A DNA stretch of 64,000 nucleotides from Comamonas sp. B21-038. Its GTDB lineage: Bacteria > Pseudomonadota > Gammaproteobacteria > Burkholderiales > Burkholderiaceae_C. Within the stretch, counting starts at the first letter, position 1, and each line of letters starts with the position of its first letter. The DNA lies in contig NZ_CP092462.1 in NCBI RefSeq assembly GCF_022387135.1, forward strand, positions 3,968,001 through 4,032,000, written 5' to 3'. Below are positions 34,733-43,957 of the stretch, piece after piece. The position numbers and the translations under genes were made by a program. The notes beneath the pieces are model-generated. The model was not told the origin of the DNA. It ran no database searches and saw only the letters and a list, made by a program, of their open reading frames with translations.

Positions 34733-37700
34733 GGCCATCTCCAAGCACGCCCTTGCGTCGCAGCCCGGCCAACGCCGCCACACCGGTCAGCAGCGACAGC
34801 ATCAGCACCGCCAGCCAACCCAAGCCCGGCACTGGTACGGCTTGCTCATCCGCAGGCAGTGGCCCACTTTGGATCACCGGGCCACCCGGGTCCTTGATCA
34901 CGCCGTTCGCCACCAGGTCGTCATCGCCCAGCTGGCCATCGGTGATCGTGAAGCTCACCCGGTTGCCTTCCAGCTTCAGGTTCTTGGGCACATACCAGAG
35001 GCTGCGGCCACGCGAGGTGGGTGTGGGGCCGTACTTCATGTAGTTGCTCACCCCAAACAGGTTGGGCCACTCGGTGGTGATGGTCACAGTGCTGCCCACG
35101 TCGCAGCCGACCAGCTCGTACTCGAACACGCCATGCGGGAACAGCAGCACATCAAACAGCGGCAGCCAGCCTTGCGCCCGCTTGACGGCGGTCTTGTCAG
35201 GATTGAAGTGGCAGCTATCGCCTCCACCCGTCACCCAGGCCTTGAGCGAGCCGGTACCCGTTGGCGTGGGGATGGTGACTTGCTTGTCGCCTGCAGGTGC
35301 CGGGGTGTTCTTGAGGCCGAGCTTCACATCAGGCGCGCCGGCTGTCGTCACCACGACTTCGTAGTCACCCACGGTGGGGTTGGCGCTGAACATCAGCGAT
35401 GCAGCCATGCCTTGTGCATCGGTGGTCGCCTGCACGGTCAGCGCGCCACCGGCAAAGACGGCACCGGCACCGCTGGCGGGCATGCTGAAGCTCAGCACAC
35501 GCCCTGCCACTGGCTCACCCTGGCCGTTGACCAGTTGGACCCGGATCACTTCGGAAAAGTCGGTATTGACCACCGCCGACTGGCCGCCACCGGCCACCAC
35601 CTGCAGGTTCAGCACCGGCGCGGTTGCCGCTGTGTTGGTCAAGGCAAACTGCACGCTGTCTGCCACGCCAGCGGCACTGGCCAGTGCATCAAAGCGGCCT
35701 TCAATATTGTTGGCGGTAAGCAGCGGCGAGCTGGCAAAGCCATCCGCATCGGTCTGTACCTCTACTTGCAAAGCGCCGCCTGCAAACGTGGCACTGGCTC
35801 CGCTGGACGGCAGCTCGAAGCGGATGCTGTGGTTGGCCACGCCTACGCCTTGGCCATCCACCAGCTTGATCTTGAGCGCTTGCGCAAAGGCAGCGCCCAC
35901 AGGGGCCGACTGGCCGCTGCCAGAGACGCCGAGCAGCTGAAGCACTTGCACTGGCTGCGCCGTGTTGGTGAGCGAATAGGCCAGCTCACCGGAGACACCC
36001 ACCGCCGTCGCACGCGCTTGGTAGCTGCCCTCCGCACCGTTGGCCGTCAGTACTGGCGAGATCGCCAGGCCTTGGGCATCGGTGGAGATGCTGGCGGTTT
36101 GGGAGCCATCAGCAAAGCTGGCAGTTGCCGCGCCGGCAGATGCCGTTGGCAGCGCAAACACGACCAGCTGGCCCGCCACGGCTGCGCCTTGCGCATCCAC
36201 CACCTTGGCTTGCAAGCGCTGGGCAAAGGCCTGCCCCACTTGCGCGGTCTGGTTATCGCCAGCCACCTGCTGCAAGGTCAGGATGGGGGTTGCTGCGTCG
36301 CTGTTGCGCAAGTCAAAGCTGGCAGGGGTGTTGACGCCTTCCACACTGGCAAGCACCTGGTAGGCGCCCACGACGGCATTCGCGGTGATGGCATCGGTGC
36401 TCGCCAGGCCTTGGGCGTCGGTGCTGACCTGCAAGGCGGCAGTGCCGTTGCTGAACACCGCAGTGGCGCCGCTGGCAGGTGCGGTAAACCGCAGGGACTG
36501 ACCGGCTACTGGGGCACCATTCTCATCTGCCAAACGCACCTGGAGCGGCGCCGCAAACGCAGTGCCCACTTGGGCAACCTGCTGGTTACCGCTGCTGATG
36601 GCCAAGGTCCAGTTCCTGGTGGCAGAGCCGTCGTCCTTCCAGGCGGCCGATACCAGGCCAATCCACTGCGCCACGGGCTGCAATGCCGCATCACGCCCAG
36701 CACCTTGCGGCAGCGCACGCAGTTTTTGTTGCGCTTGTACCAGTGCCGCAATCGCATCGCCCAGCTTTTGCTGCTGGACAGCTTCGGCTGCTTGGTCGAA
36801 CAGAGCAAGCAGCTGGGCTTTGTCTGCATCTGGCAAGCCTGCGATAGCGGGCACTGCGGCGCGTGCATTGGCCTCAGCCTGCTGCTGTGCAATGGTGCGC
36901 AGGTTGTGCGACCAGCTGTCCACCACCACCGCATCGGCGGTATTGCGCAGTTGCGATTCAAGGCTAAAGGCTTGCGCGTGCGCGGGCAGTTGCAGCCACA
37001 GCTCTACCGTCTGTGTTGCACCCGCTGCCAGATCCAGCGGCCAGCTGAGTTGATCGCCATTGACGGCAGCCGCAGGCTTGGACGACAGCAGCTGAGCGCC
37101 GTTGGCCAAGGCGGTGCTCAAGGTCAGCTGGCGGGCCTTGTCGTCGCCATTGTTGATGACGGTGCTCACCAACACGCTGGACTGGGCCAGCATCGGGTCC
37201 ACCAGTTTGGGCTTGCTCAGCGCCATCTGGGCCTGGAGCCATGCGGTCCATTCCGTGCCGCTCAGCGGCTCACCCAGGCTGTCAAAGCCCATCGCCAGTA
37301 CCTGGCCCTTGCCATAGCTGCTGCGCACGGCGGCGGTTTCTCCGCTGGCGTAGCGCAGCTCAGTGGTCGCCGGCGCATCGGCCACCAAAGCCCAGCTTGG
37401 GTTGGTGAGCGGCAGCGCGTTAGTGCCCAACTGCAGAGCAGCGTTAGGCAACGGCTGATCGGCATAGCTGCCCCACATATCGGCAATAGCGCGCAGAGGG
37501 GTATCGGCAGCGCCGTCCACCACCAGCGAAGCACCACGCAGCACAGCGGCACGCACTTCCTCCTGCAGGTTGGCGCTCAAATCGCTCAGCGGTCCGCTCA
37601 GCCACAGCAGGCTGAAGTCGCCTGCACGCAGCGCCTTTTGGAAATCAGCTGCGGTGGCGACGATCTCGGCCTCGCTGTCGAAAGCGGCCAGCACCGTTTG

Positions 37701-39887
37701 CGCGGTCTGGCGTTTTTGCGCGGCGCAGGCCTCGTCTGCAGCGCAGCCGATATAGGCCAGCACGCGCATACCCTGGTCTGCCGTTTGCGTGGCAGTCACT
37801 GCCTCGCTGGCCTGGATGCGGATCAAGGTAGAGGCGCTGTTGTTGCTGGTGATGTCGTCCTTGGTGGACGAACCAATACGCGCGGCCACCGCAAACTCCT
37901 TGGCACTGCTGTCCTTGGCCGCTTGCAACTCCAGGGTCAATATCGCGGTGGAACGCGTGGCCATATCACCCAGGGTCCAGACGCCATTGGCATAGCTGCC
38001 CACGGCAGCCGAGTGGCTAAGCACAGCAAGGCCAGCTGGAATTTCGACATTCACCGAGGTCGCCACAGCGCTCGCCGGGCCCAGGTTTTCTGCGGTGATC
38101 GTGACGGTGGACTTGTCGCCGCGTTTGATGATCGCGGGGGTGGCACCGGCGGCCACCTTCAGGTCGGCCTTGGGCTCTGGGTCGGGGTTCTCTGGCGTGG
38201 CAGCGCGCTTGGCAAACAGATAGCCGGATGCGGCAGCGCCTGCGGTCAGCTCAATGCTGCTGAACTTGCCTGCCTCACTCTGCCCACCCGCAGAGCCTGC
38301 CAGCGCTGTGCCATCCACCAGGCCATCGCTGACACCGGCTACCAGGGTGTAAACGCCCGGCTTGAGGTTGGTGAAGGTGAACGCGCCTTGCGCATCGGTA
38401 TACGCCGTTTGCAGTTCGGCGGCGCCCGTGCTGGCCTGGGTGCCGCTCAGTTTGATCTCGGTCACGGGGATGCCGGGCTCGCCACTGTCGCGCAGGCCAT
38501 TGGCATTGCTGTCCCGGTACACCACGCCGGCAATGCTGGCCTCGGCCGCGCCGGCCACAAAGCCAATGCTGTACTGGCCACTGGTATTGGCATCGAAGAT
38601 ATTGAGAAAGTAGCTCCAGCTCAGGTCTTCATTGCGCTCCTTGGACAGCCAGACGTTTTCTGCAGGAACGATATAACCATCCGCACGGGTGACCTGCACC
38701 GGCAGCTTGGCGCCACGCGCAGGATCGGGCACCCGGGCATAGGCAAAGCCCTGGGTCACCGGGCTAAAGCGCAGGCTGGCGTTGTTGCCCTGCACGGTCA
38801 TCTGTGCCGATGCCGTCTGATTCTGCACCTCGGTGTCTGCGCCATCGGATTCGTAGACCCGGTAGACGTCGCCATCCTTGGCGAGGAAGTCGCGCACCTT
38901 GTCGCGCCCCGGCAGATCGACGCGCACGTCCTGGATCAGGGTATGCGTGCGCACGTCCTTGATCAGCGAGGTGACGGCGCCGCCCAAAGAATCTGCATGG
39001 GTAAAGCTGGCATTGAACTCGACAAACTTGCCTGCGAGGCTCGTAACCATGGACCAGCGGCCCATTTTGGAAGTACCAGACTCAATATCCCCAAAGTCCA
39101 AAAGCAGGCTCTTGCCTGCTGGTTGGTCGCCGACATAGCCGCCGAGGATCTGAAAGCTGATCGCCAGGCCCTGCCGGTTCTCCACAATGCGGGGCTGGGC
39201 CGTGTCGATCTTGGTCTTGTGAGAGGTGCCACCACCCTGGTTCTTGATTCTGACGCCCAGGGTGAAGGGCTCTGCCGCTTCGGTCTCTGGTGTGAATGCG
39301 TCATCGGCATACACATCGCGCGGCAAGAAGTAATCCAGCACCAGCTCAGGCTGGGGGCGCACCACGATGGATTCCGGCGCCACGTCAACCGAATCGGCCT
39401 TGCCATCGAGCGTATAGCTGACCTTGGCGCCCACGTAGTACACAGCGCCTTGCGGGTTGCTGCCGCCACTGCCTGCCGCGGGGATGATGAGCCAGTTGAT
39501 GTTGGCCACCGCCTTGGGCGCGATGACACCGTTTTGCAGGCCGGTGATGCCCGTCACCTGGTCGGTGCGGTAGAAGAAGGTCGCCCCCTGGGCATTCGGG
39601 TCTGAGGTGGCAACCACCAGGTTGTTGTTGGCATCGAGAAACTTCAGCTCGATGGAGACGTTCTCCAGCTTCTGGTCTGCCAGGCCATTGGTGATGACCA
39701 TCTTGGCGTCAAAGGCCTGGCGCTCCAGCGAAAGCTTTTGCTCGATGACAATTTTGACTTCTGCACACACGGCATCCGCTGCCTGCGCAAAGGCACTGCT
39801 GATGGAGTACAGCAGCCCCAGCACCAACATGCCCACCACCGTCGCCCAGCTGGTAAACAGCGGGCGGCCCCTCAATTTTTTATACAT
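34722..39887 (-). CDS. Giant exported protein: SdrD-B-like, DUF11, four Ig repeats, choice-of-anchor U, IPTL-CTERM-like tail
   Basis: A 1721-aa protein and the first gene of the surface set. The signal peptide (ATVVGMLVLGLLYSISSAFA-QAA) is followed by an N-terminal unknown region. An SdrD-B-like domain (~445-540, GVVYRDSNANGLRDSGEPGI) and a DUF11 repeat (~580-670) come next. A segment at ~705-830 resembles a glutamine-amidotransferase-like fold (LLWLSGPLSDLSANLQEEVR, RGASLVVDGAAD). Four tandem ~108-aa Big-type repeats follow (~1090-1525; e.g. VVDAQGAAVAGQLVVFALP). A choice-of-anchor-U-like domain (~1530-1670) and the tail VPVPGLGWLAVLMLSLLTGV plus RRKG end it. That tail implies processing at the inner membrane and surface display. 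I chose the ATG at 39887 for the signal peptide. Confidence 0.8.
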   Translation of the reverse strand: MYKKLRGRPLFTSWATVVGMLVLGLLYSISSAFAQAADAVCAEVKIVIEQKLSLERQAFDAKMVITNGLADQKLENVSIELKFLDANNNLVVATSDPNAQGATFFYRTDQVTGITGLQNGVIAPKAVANINWLIIPAAGSGGSNPQGAVYYVGAKVSYTLDGKADSVDVAPESIVVRPQPELVLDYFLPRDVYADDAFTPETEAAEPFTLGVRIKNQGGGTSHKTKIDTAQPRIVENRQGLAISFQILGGYVGDQPAGKSLLLDFGDIESGTSKMGRWSMVTSLAGKFVEFNASFTHADSLGGAVTSLIKDVRTHTLIQDVRVDLPGRDKVRDFLAKDGDVYRVYESDGADTEVQNQTASAQMTVQGNNASLRFSPVTQGFAYARVPDPARGAKLPVQVTRADGYIVPAENVWLSKERNEDLSWSYFLNIFDANTSGQYSIGFVAGAAEASIAGVVYRDSNANGLRDSGEPGIPVTEIKLSGTQASTGAAELQTAYTDAQGAFTFTNLKPGVYTLVAGVSDGLVDGTALAGSAGGQSEAGKFSSIELTAGAAASGYLFAKRAATPENPDPEPKADLKVAAGATPAIIKRGDKSTVTITAENLGPASAVATSVNVEIPAGLAVLSHSAAVGSYANGVWTLGDMATRSTAILTLELQAAKDSSAKEFAVAARIGSSTKDDITSNNSASTLIRIQASEAVTATQTADQGMRVLAYIGCAADEACAAQKRQTAQTVLAAFDSEAEIVATAADFQKALRAGDFSLLWLSGPLSDLSANLQEEVRAAVLRGASLVVDGAADTPLRAIADMWGSYADQPLPNAALQLGTNALPLTNPSWALVADAPATTELRYASGETAAVRSSYGKGQVLAMGFDSLGEPLSGTEWTAWLQAQMALSKPKLVDPMLAQSSVLVSTVINNGDDKARQLTLSTALANGAQLLSSKPAAAVNGDQLSWPLDLAAGATQTVELWLQLPAHAQAFSLESQLRNTADAVVVDSWSHNLRTIAQQQAEANARAAVPAIAGLPDADKAQLLALFDQAAEAVQQQKLGDAIAALVQAQQKLRALPQGAGRDAALQPVAQWIGLVSAAWKDDGSATRNWTLAISSGNQQVAQVGTAFAAPLQVRLADENGAPVAGQSLRFTAPASGATAVFSNGTAALQVSTDAQGLASTDAITANAVVGAYQVLASVEGVNTPASFDLRNSDAATPILTLQQVAGDNQTAQVGQAFAQRLQAKVVDAQGAAVAGQLVVFALPTASAGAATASFADGSQTASISTDAQGLAISPVLTANGAEGSYQARATAVGVSGELAYSLTNTAQPVQVLQLLGVSGSGQSAPVGAAFAQALKIKLVDGQGVGVANHSIRFELPSSGASATFAGGALQVEVQTDADGFASSPLLTANNIEGRFDALASAAGVADSVQFALTNTAATAPVLNLQVVAGGGQSAVVNTDFSEVIRVQLVNGQGEPVAGRVLSFSMPASGAGAVFAGGALTVQATTDAQGMAASLMFSANPTVGDYEVVVTTAGAPDVKLGLKNTPAPAGDKQVTIPTPTGTGSLKAWVTGGGDSCHFNPDKTAVKRAQGWLPLFDVLLFPHGVFEYELVGCDVGSTVTITTEWPNLFGVSNYMKYGPTPTSRGRSLWYVPKNLKLEGNRVSFTITDGQLGDDDLVANGVIKDPGGPVIQSGPLPADEQAVPVPGLGWLAVLMLSLLTGVAALAGLRRKGVLGDGHGR

Positions 39888-40251
39888 TCTCAGTGTCCCA
39901 TCTGGCGGAGCTGGGCCCACTCGCAACGGAATGCCGCGCCCATCAAAACGCATCTAAATAATCAATAACTACTTATATTTAATTATTGATAGCTTTATTG
40001 CATTTGGTAGCGCATTTGAATTGACAACACTTACATGAAACTGACGAAGAGTTAGGCAGACACAACGGTCTCAAAAGGCTGCCTGAGGAACGCTTACAGT
40101 TTCACCGTAGGGCACGCAGCTGCTTTGGAGAGTGGAGTGGATGAGGGTCTCAATGCGGTCGTGAGGCGTTTGCAGCCAATATCAACCAAGACAGCGCCAT
40201 CCATGCCCAGTCCGCGCCAAGACCAGGGCAAAGCGCTGCGCAGCAGCCCCC
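39888..40251. promoter_or_regulatory. AT-rich promoter region of the surface gene set
   Basis: This 364-bp gap contains a very AT-rich core at ~39950-40025 just upstream of the 1721-aa gene, followed by ordinary sequence up to the ankyrin gene end. No gene was supported. It should hold the promoter for the minus-strand set. An inverted repeat in the core is listed separately. Confidence 0.5.
39961..39990. promoter_or_regulatory. Inverted repeat ATCAATAA-N14-TTATTGAT
   Basis: Perfect 8-bp arms at 39961-39968 and 39983-39990, 74-103 bp upstream of the start codon of the 1721-aa gene, in an AT-rich core. Position and symmetry suit an operator for a dimeric regulator. The regulator is unknown. 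Confidence 0.4.
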
Positions 40252-40884
40252 TCAGGCCAGCCGAGGCTGCCGCAACTGCTGCATGCGGTAGATCAGCGCC
40301 TGCGGCAGGCGCCGCGCCACGGCGATATCGACCGCGTCGCGGCCCTTGAAGTCGGCCACTGAGACATCGGCGCCAGCGTCGAGCAGCAGCTCCAGGGTTT
40401 TGAGCCGGCCCAGGCGGGCGGCATAGAAGACAGGGGTTTCGCCATGCTCACGCAGGTTGAGCAAGGGCCGGGCTTGCAGCAGCGCGCGGCACATGGCTTC
40501 GTCATCGCGCCACACGGCGGCCCATAGGGAGTAGCTGGCATTGGCACCGTGCGAGAGCAGCAGCTTGACCAGTGGCAGGTTCTCGCCCCGGGAGACGGCA
40601 AACCACAGCGCGGTAGCGCGGAAGTCGCCATTGCACTCGCCCATCGGCGCCTGGGCCTCCAGCGGCGCGCCAGCGGCCAGCAAGGTGGCCACTGTTTCCA
40701 GGCCGTAGGTATCCGCCGAATGGGCGTTTTGCGGCGATACGCCGCAGGCCACCTGCAAGGCGGTGCGGCCCTTGCCGTCCACCGCCTGGGCCCACTGCGG
40801 CGCCTGCGCCAGCCAGGCGGCCAGCAAGCGTGCATCCCAGCGCTTGGCGGCAGCAAACCATGTGGACTTCGAGGGCAGGCTCAT
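40252..40884 (-). CDS. Ankyrin-repeat protein
   Basis: A 210-aa cytoplasmic protein made of about four or five ankyrin repeats, e.g. DGKGRTALQVACGVSPQN, RGENLPLVKLLLSHGANASY, HGETPVFYAARLGRLKTLEL, LLDAGADVSVADFKGRDAVD. Ankyrin repeats mediate protein contacts; no catalytic domain is attached and no signal peptide is visible. AAGGAG directly before the ATG at 40884 fixes the start. It lies 133 bp after dacB in the same direction, perhaps as a separate unit. The partner is unknown. Confidence 0.85.
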   Translation of the reverse strand: MSLPSKSTWFAAAKRWDARLLAAWLAQAPQWAQAVDGKGRTALQVACGVSPQNAHSADTYGLETVATLLAAGAPLEAQAPMGECNGDFRATALWFAVSRGENLPLVKLLLSHGANASYSLWAAVWRDDEAMCRALLQARPLLNLREHGETPVFYAARLGRLKTLELLLDAGADVSVADFKGRDAVDIAVARRLPQALIYRMQQLRQPRLA

Positions 40885-41017
40885 GCAGGGCTCCTTGAGA
40901 CGGGGGGACCACGCTCCAACGCGCAATGTACACCGATACCGCCAGAGACCCACCTTGGCCGCAGGCAGGTTTTTCCCGACCTGCGGACCACCGCTGAGAG
41001 CGTTGACCTGGCCAGGT

Positions 41018-42634
41018 TTACTGTGCCGCCACCCAGTCGATCAGCGCATCCCAGGCAGGACGCGCCTGGGGCGCGTTGTCGCTGTTGGCCATCGCCACGA
41101 CGACCCAGCGGCGCCCGTCACGGCCATTGACATAGCCGGCAATGGCCGAGGCATCGCGCAGGGTGCCGGTCTTCAGATGGGCGCCACCGGTGTGGGCGCT
41201 CTTGCTGTTTTTCATCGTGCCGTCCACACCAACGATGGGCATGGAGGCCATCAGTTCGGGCATGACGTTGGAGTTCCAGGCGACCGAGAGCATTTTGGCC
41301 AGCGAGCCGGCGGTGATGCGCGCATCGCGTGAGAGACCGGCGCCGTTGTCGATGGTAGGCGCGGCCATGCCGGGCACGCGCTCGCTCCACCACTGCGCCA
41401 CCGCTTGGCGGCCGCCTTCAAAGGTGCCGACCCCGGCGCGCTCCTTGCCCAGGGTCAGGAACACCTGCTGGGTCATCACATTGTTGCTGTACTTGTTGAT
41501 GTCGCGCACCACCTCACCCAATGTGGGCGAGCTGAAGCTCATCAGCGGCTGCACGCCGTCGGGCGTCGTGCCCATGCGCACCTGGCCGGTGACCTTGCCG
41601 CCCAGCTCACGCCACATGCCTTCAAACACACGGGGCGCAAAGCGGTCGGGCGCGGCAGGCGCCACGGCCCAGCTGTTTTCTCCGCAGGCAGCCGGGTAAC
41701 CGCCCAGGAACTGGATCTGCGTGGCATCGGACAGCTGCGCTTTCAGCGCGCCGCGCCAGTCACCACAGGCATTGCCCTTGGTCTTGAGCAGGGGCACGGT
41801 GCTGGGCAGGCGCAGATGCGCAACGGCGGGCTCGTAGGCGATGCGAGCCACGCCGGCGGTTGCATCGGGGATGAAGCGCATCGTCAGCGACTTGTAGTTC
41901 AGCAGCAGCGCATCGGGCACAGCGTTGTAGGGCCGGTAGGGCTCGTTGTCAAAACGTGCAGGGTCGATGGGCGGCAGCGAGAAGGCCGAGCGGTCCAGCA
42001 CCACATCGCCGACGATGACCTGGATGCCCTGGCCCAGCAGGCGGCGCTGCAGCAGCCAGAGGCGTTCCATCACCAGCTTGGGGTCGCCCGAGCCCTGTAC
42101 ATAGAGATTGCCATTGAGGGCGCCCTGGGCAACCTGGCCGTCGGTCGCAATGCGGGTGTCCCAGGTGTAGGCGGGGCCCAGGATCTCGAGCGCCGCATAG
42201 GTGGTCACCAGCTTCATCACCGAAGCAGGGTTGCGGCCCACATCGCTGTGCACATCGAGCAGCGGGCGCTGCGCGCCGCTGACATCCATCACCACCACGG
42301 AGACCGCATCAGGCGCTACCTTGCCGCGCTGCAACGCGGCTTCGACCTCGGCCGGCAGGCGGTCGGCAGGCCAGGCGCTGGCGGCTGCGGCAGGGGCCTG
42401 CATGGCTGCGCTGGCCGGTACCGTGGCTGCCTGGGGCGCTACAGCCACGGGCTGGGCCAGCCGGATAGGCTTGGGCGCCGGGTCGGCAGCCGGGGTGGCC
42501 GGGGTCTGGGCGCAGGCGACCTGGCTGAGCGCAATCGCGAGCGGGAGCAGCCAGCGGCCGCTGCCGCCGGACCGGCCGGGATTCAGCCCTGCCAGGGACG
42601 GAGAAAGGGGCGCCATCGGAGAAATCTGTTGCAT
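41018..42634 (-). CDS. dacB: D-alanyl-D-alanine carboxypeptidase/endopeptidase (PBP4)
   Basis: A 538-aa periplasmic penicillin-binding protein 4 (peptidase S13). The three active-site motifs are present: SVMK (S138, K141), SNN (383-385) and KTG (488-490). An N-terminal hydrophobic segment (~27-42) acts as signal peptide, followed by a ~45-residue Ala/Pro-rich linker. The large domain between SxxK and SxN is typical for PBP4. It trims or cleaves D-Ala crosslinks in peptidoglycan during growth and recycling. The start is ATG 42634 or 42616; neither has a strong ribosome site. It is divergent from tsaB. Confidence 0.93.
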   Translation of the reverse strand: MQQISPMAPLSPSLAGLNPGRSGGSGRWLLPLAIALSQVACAQTPATPAADPAPKPIRLAQPVAVAPQAATVPASAAMQAPAAAASAWPADRLPAEVEAALQRGKVAPDAVSVVVMDVSGAQRPLLDVHSDVGRNPASVMKLVTTYAALEILGPAYTWDTRIATDGQVAQGALNGNLYVQGSGDPKLVMERLWLLQRRLLGQGIQVIVGDVVLDRSAFSLPPIDPARFDNEPYRPYNAVPDALLLNYKSLTMRFIPDATAGVARIAYEPAVAHLRLPSTVPLLKTKGNACGDWRGALKAQLSDATQIQFLGGYPAACGENSWAVAPAAPDRFAPRVFEGMWRELGGKVTGQVRMGTTPDGVQPLMSFSSPTLGEVVRDINKYSNNVMTQQVFLTLGKERAGVGTFEGGRQAVAQWWSERVPGMAAPTIDNGAGLSRDARITAGSLAKMLSVAWNSNVMPELMASMPIVGVDGTMKNSKSAHTGGAHLKTGTLRDASAIAGYVNGRDGRRWVVVAMANSDNAPQARPAWDALIDWVAAQ

Positions 42635-42706
42635 GGGCAGCAGTCTAGCGGCTATGCCCAAGCCCGGCATGCAGCCTTGGCTTTGCCCCGATAATGGCAG
42701 GTTGCC

Positions 42707-42722
42707 GCCCCTGCACAGGGGC
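42707..42722. promoter_or_regulatory. Short palindrome between dacB and tsaB
   Basis: GCCCCTG-CA-CAGGGGC lies in the 130-bp divergent gap, 43 bp before the tsaB start. A GATAAT sequence just before it (42690-42695) could be a -10 box for tsaB. An operator or a leader hairpin is possible. Confidence 0.35.
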
Positions 42723-42764
42723 TGAAACCGGGCGCTTGCACAGTGCCCGCGCGCGCCCTACCCC

Positions 42765-43484
42765 ATGAACCTGCTTGCCCTCGAATCCAGTACCGACACC
42801 CTCTTCATTGCCACCGCACGGGATGACCGGCGCTGGCTGCACAGCGGTGCCGGTGGCCAGCACACCTCCAGCCAGTTGCTGCCGGCGGTGCGGGGCCTGA
42901 TGGCCGATGCGGGCCTGGGCTTCGACGCGCTGGATGCGATTGTGTTTGGCCGGGGCCCTGGCTCGTTCACCGGCCTGCGCACCGCCTGCGCCATTGCCCA
43001 GGGCCTGGCCTTTGTGGCCAACGGCGGCCAGGGTGTGCCGGTGCTGCCGGTCGATACCCTGATGGCGGTGGCCGAAGAGGCCCGCCTGCAATATGGTTGC
43101 ACCCAGGTGCTGGCCTGCCTGGACGCGCGCATGGACGAGGTCTACAACGCCGTCTACCAGTATGCCGATGGCCACTGGCAGACCTTGGGCAATCTGCAGG
43201 TCTGCTCGCCGCAGGATGTGCAGGTGCCCCCAGGCTTTGTGGTGGCCGGCAATGCCCAGCCCATTTATGGTGATCGCCTGGCGCCCGGTGCCACCCATCT
43301 GCAGGCCATGCCCACCGCCCAGGCCTTGCTGAGCCTGGCGCCCTACCTGCTGGCCCAAGGCCAGGCGGTGGCGGCGCAGGATGCGCTGCCCCTCTATATC
43401 CGCGACAAGGTCGCCAAGACCACGGCCGAGCGCGAGGCAGAAAAGCAAGCCCAGGCGGCCGGCAGCCCAGGCAGTGCGCCATGA
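42765..43484 (+). CDS. tsaB: tRNA N6-threonylcarbamoyladenosine biosynthesis protein TsaB
   Basis: A 239-aa protein of the ASKHA fold: MNLLALESSTDTLFIAT at the N-terminus, GRGPGSFTGLRTACAIAQGL (the TsaB hallmark) at ~66-85, and ACLDARMDEVYNAVY. TsaB is the non-catalytic scaffold that pairs with TsaD and TsaE to add threonylcarbamoyl to A37 of ANN-decoding tRNAs in the cytoplasm. It overlaps rimI by ATGA, a classical neighbourhood. The last ~25 residues are a charged, Ala-rich tail. No strong ribosome site precedes the ATG. Confidence 0.95.
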   Translation: MNLLALESSTDTLFIATARDDRRWLHSGAGGQHTSSQLLPAVRGLMADAGLGFDALDAIVFGRGPGSFTGLRTACAIAQGLAFVANGGQGVPVLPVDTLMAVAEEARLQYGCTQVLACLDARMDEVYNAVYQYADGHWQTLGNLQVCSPQDVQVPPGFVVAGNAQPIYGDRLAPGATHLQAMPTAQALLSLAPYLLAQGQAVAAQDALPLYIRDKVAKTTAEREAEKQAQAAGSPGSAP

Positions 43485-43957
43485 GCCTGCCCGCCACGCC
43501 CCAGCTGCGCTGGTCCGCGCTGCGCGCCGATGACCTGGACGCGCTGCTGGCCGTTGAGAACCAGTGCTACAGCCACCCCTGGACGCGGGGCAATTTCATC
43601 GATTCGATGGCCATGGGCTATGCGATGCAGCTGCTCTGGGCCGACGAGGCGTTGATCGGCTACTTTGTCGCCATGCAGGGCGTCGATGAGCTGCACCTGC
43701 TCAACATCACCGTCAACCCGCAGCACCAGCGCCAGGGCTGGGCCAAGGTGCTGCTGGAGCAGCTGCGCAGCTGGGCCGTCAGCGCACGCGCCCAGGCGAT
43801 CTGGCTGGAAGTGCGCATCAGCAATCTGCGCGCCCAGCAGATCTACCTGCAGTTTGGATTTGAATCGGTAGGGCTGCGAAAGCGCTACTATCCGGTATCC
43901 CATGTCGAACGCGAGGACGCCATGGTCATGCGTTATCTGCTGCCTACCACCCCATGA
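43481..43957 (+). CDS. rimI: Ribosomal protein S18-alanine N-acetyltransferase RimI
   Basis: A 158-aa GNAT acetyltransferase. It shows EL-HLLNITVNPQHQRQGWAK (acetyl-CoA binding), then LEVRISNLRAQQIYLQFGFE and RKRYYP, as in RimI. It acetylates the N-terminal Ala of ribosomal protein S18. It starts within the tsaB stop (ATGA) and ends within the start of the next gene (ATGA), so all three are translationally coupled. Confidence 0.94.
   Translation: MSLPATPQLRWSALRADDLDALLAVENQCYSHPWTRGNFIDSMAMGYAMQLLWADEALIGYFVAMQGVDELHLLNITVNPQHQRQGWAKVLLEQLRSWAVSARAQAIWLEVRISNLRAQQIYLQFGFESVGLRKRYYPVSHVEREDAMVMRYLLPTTP

Noticed and set aside
34275..39605. A 1776-codon open frame on the plus strand
   Set aside because: It lies fully antisense to the 1721-aa surface protein gene. 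Its translation is rich in His, Arg, Gln and Gly with no domain, as is usual for shadow frames of GC-rich genes.
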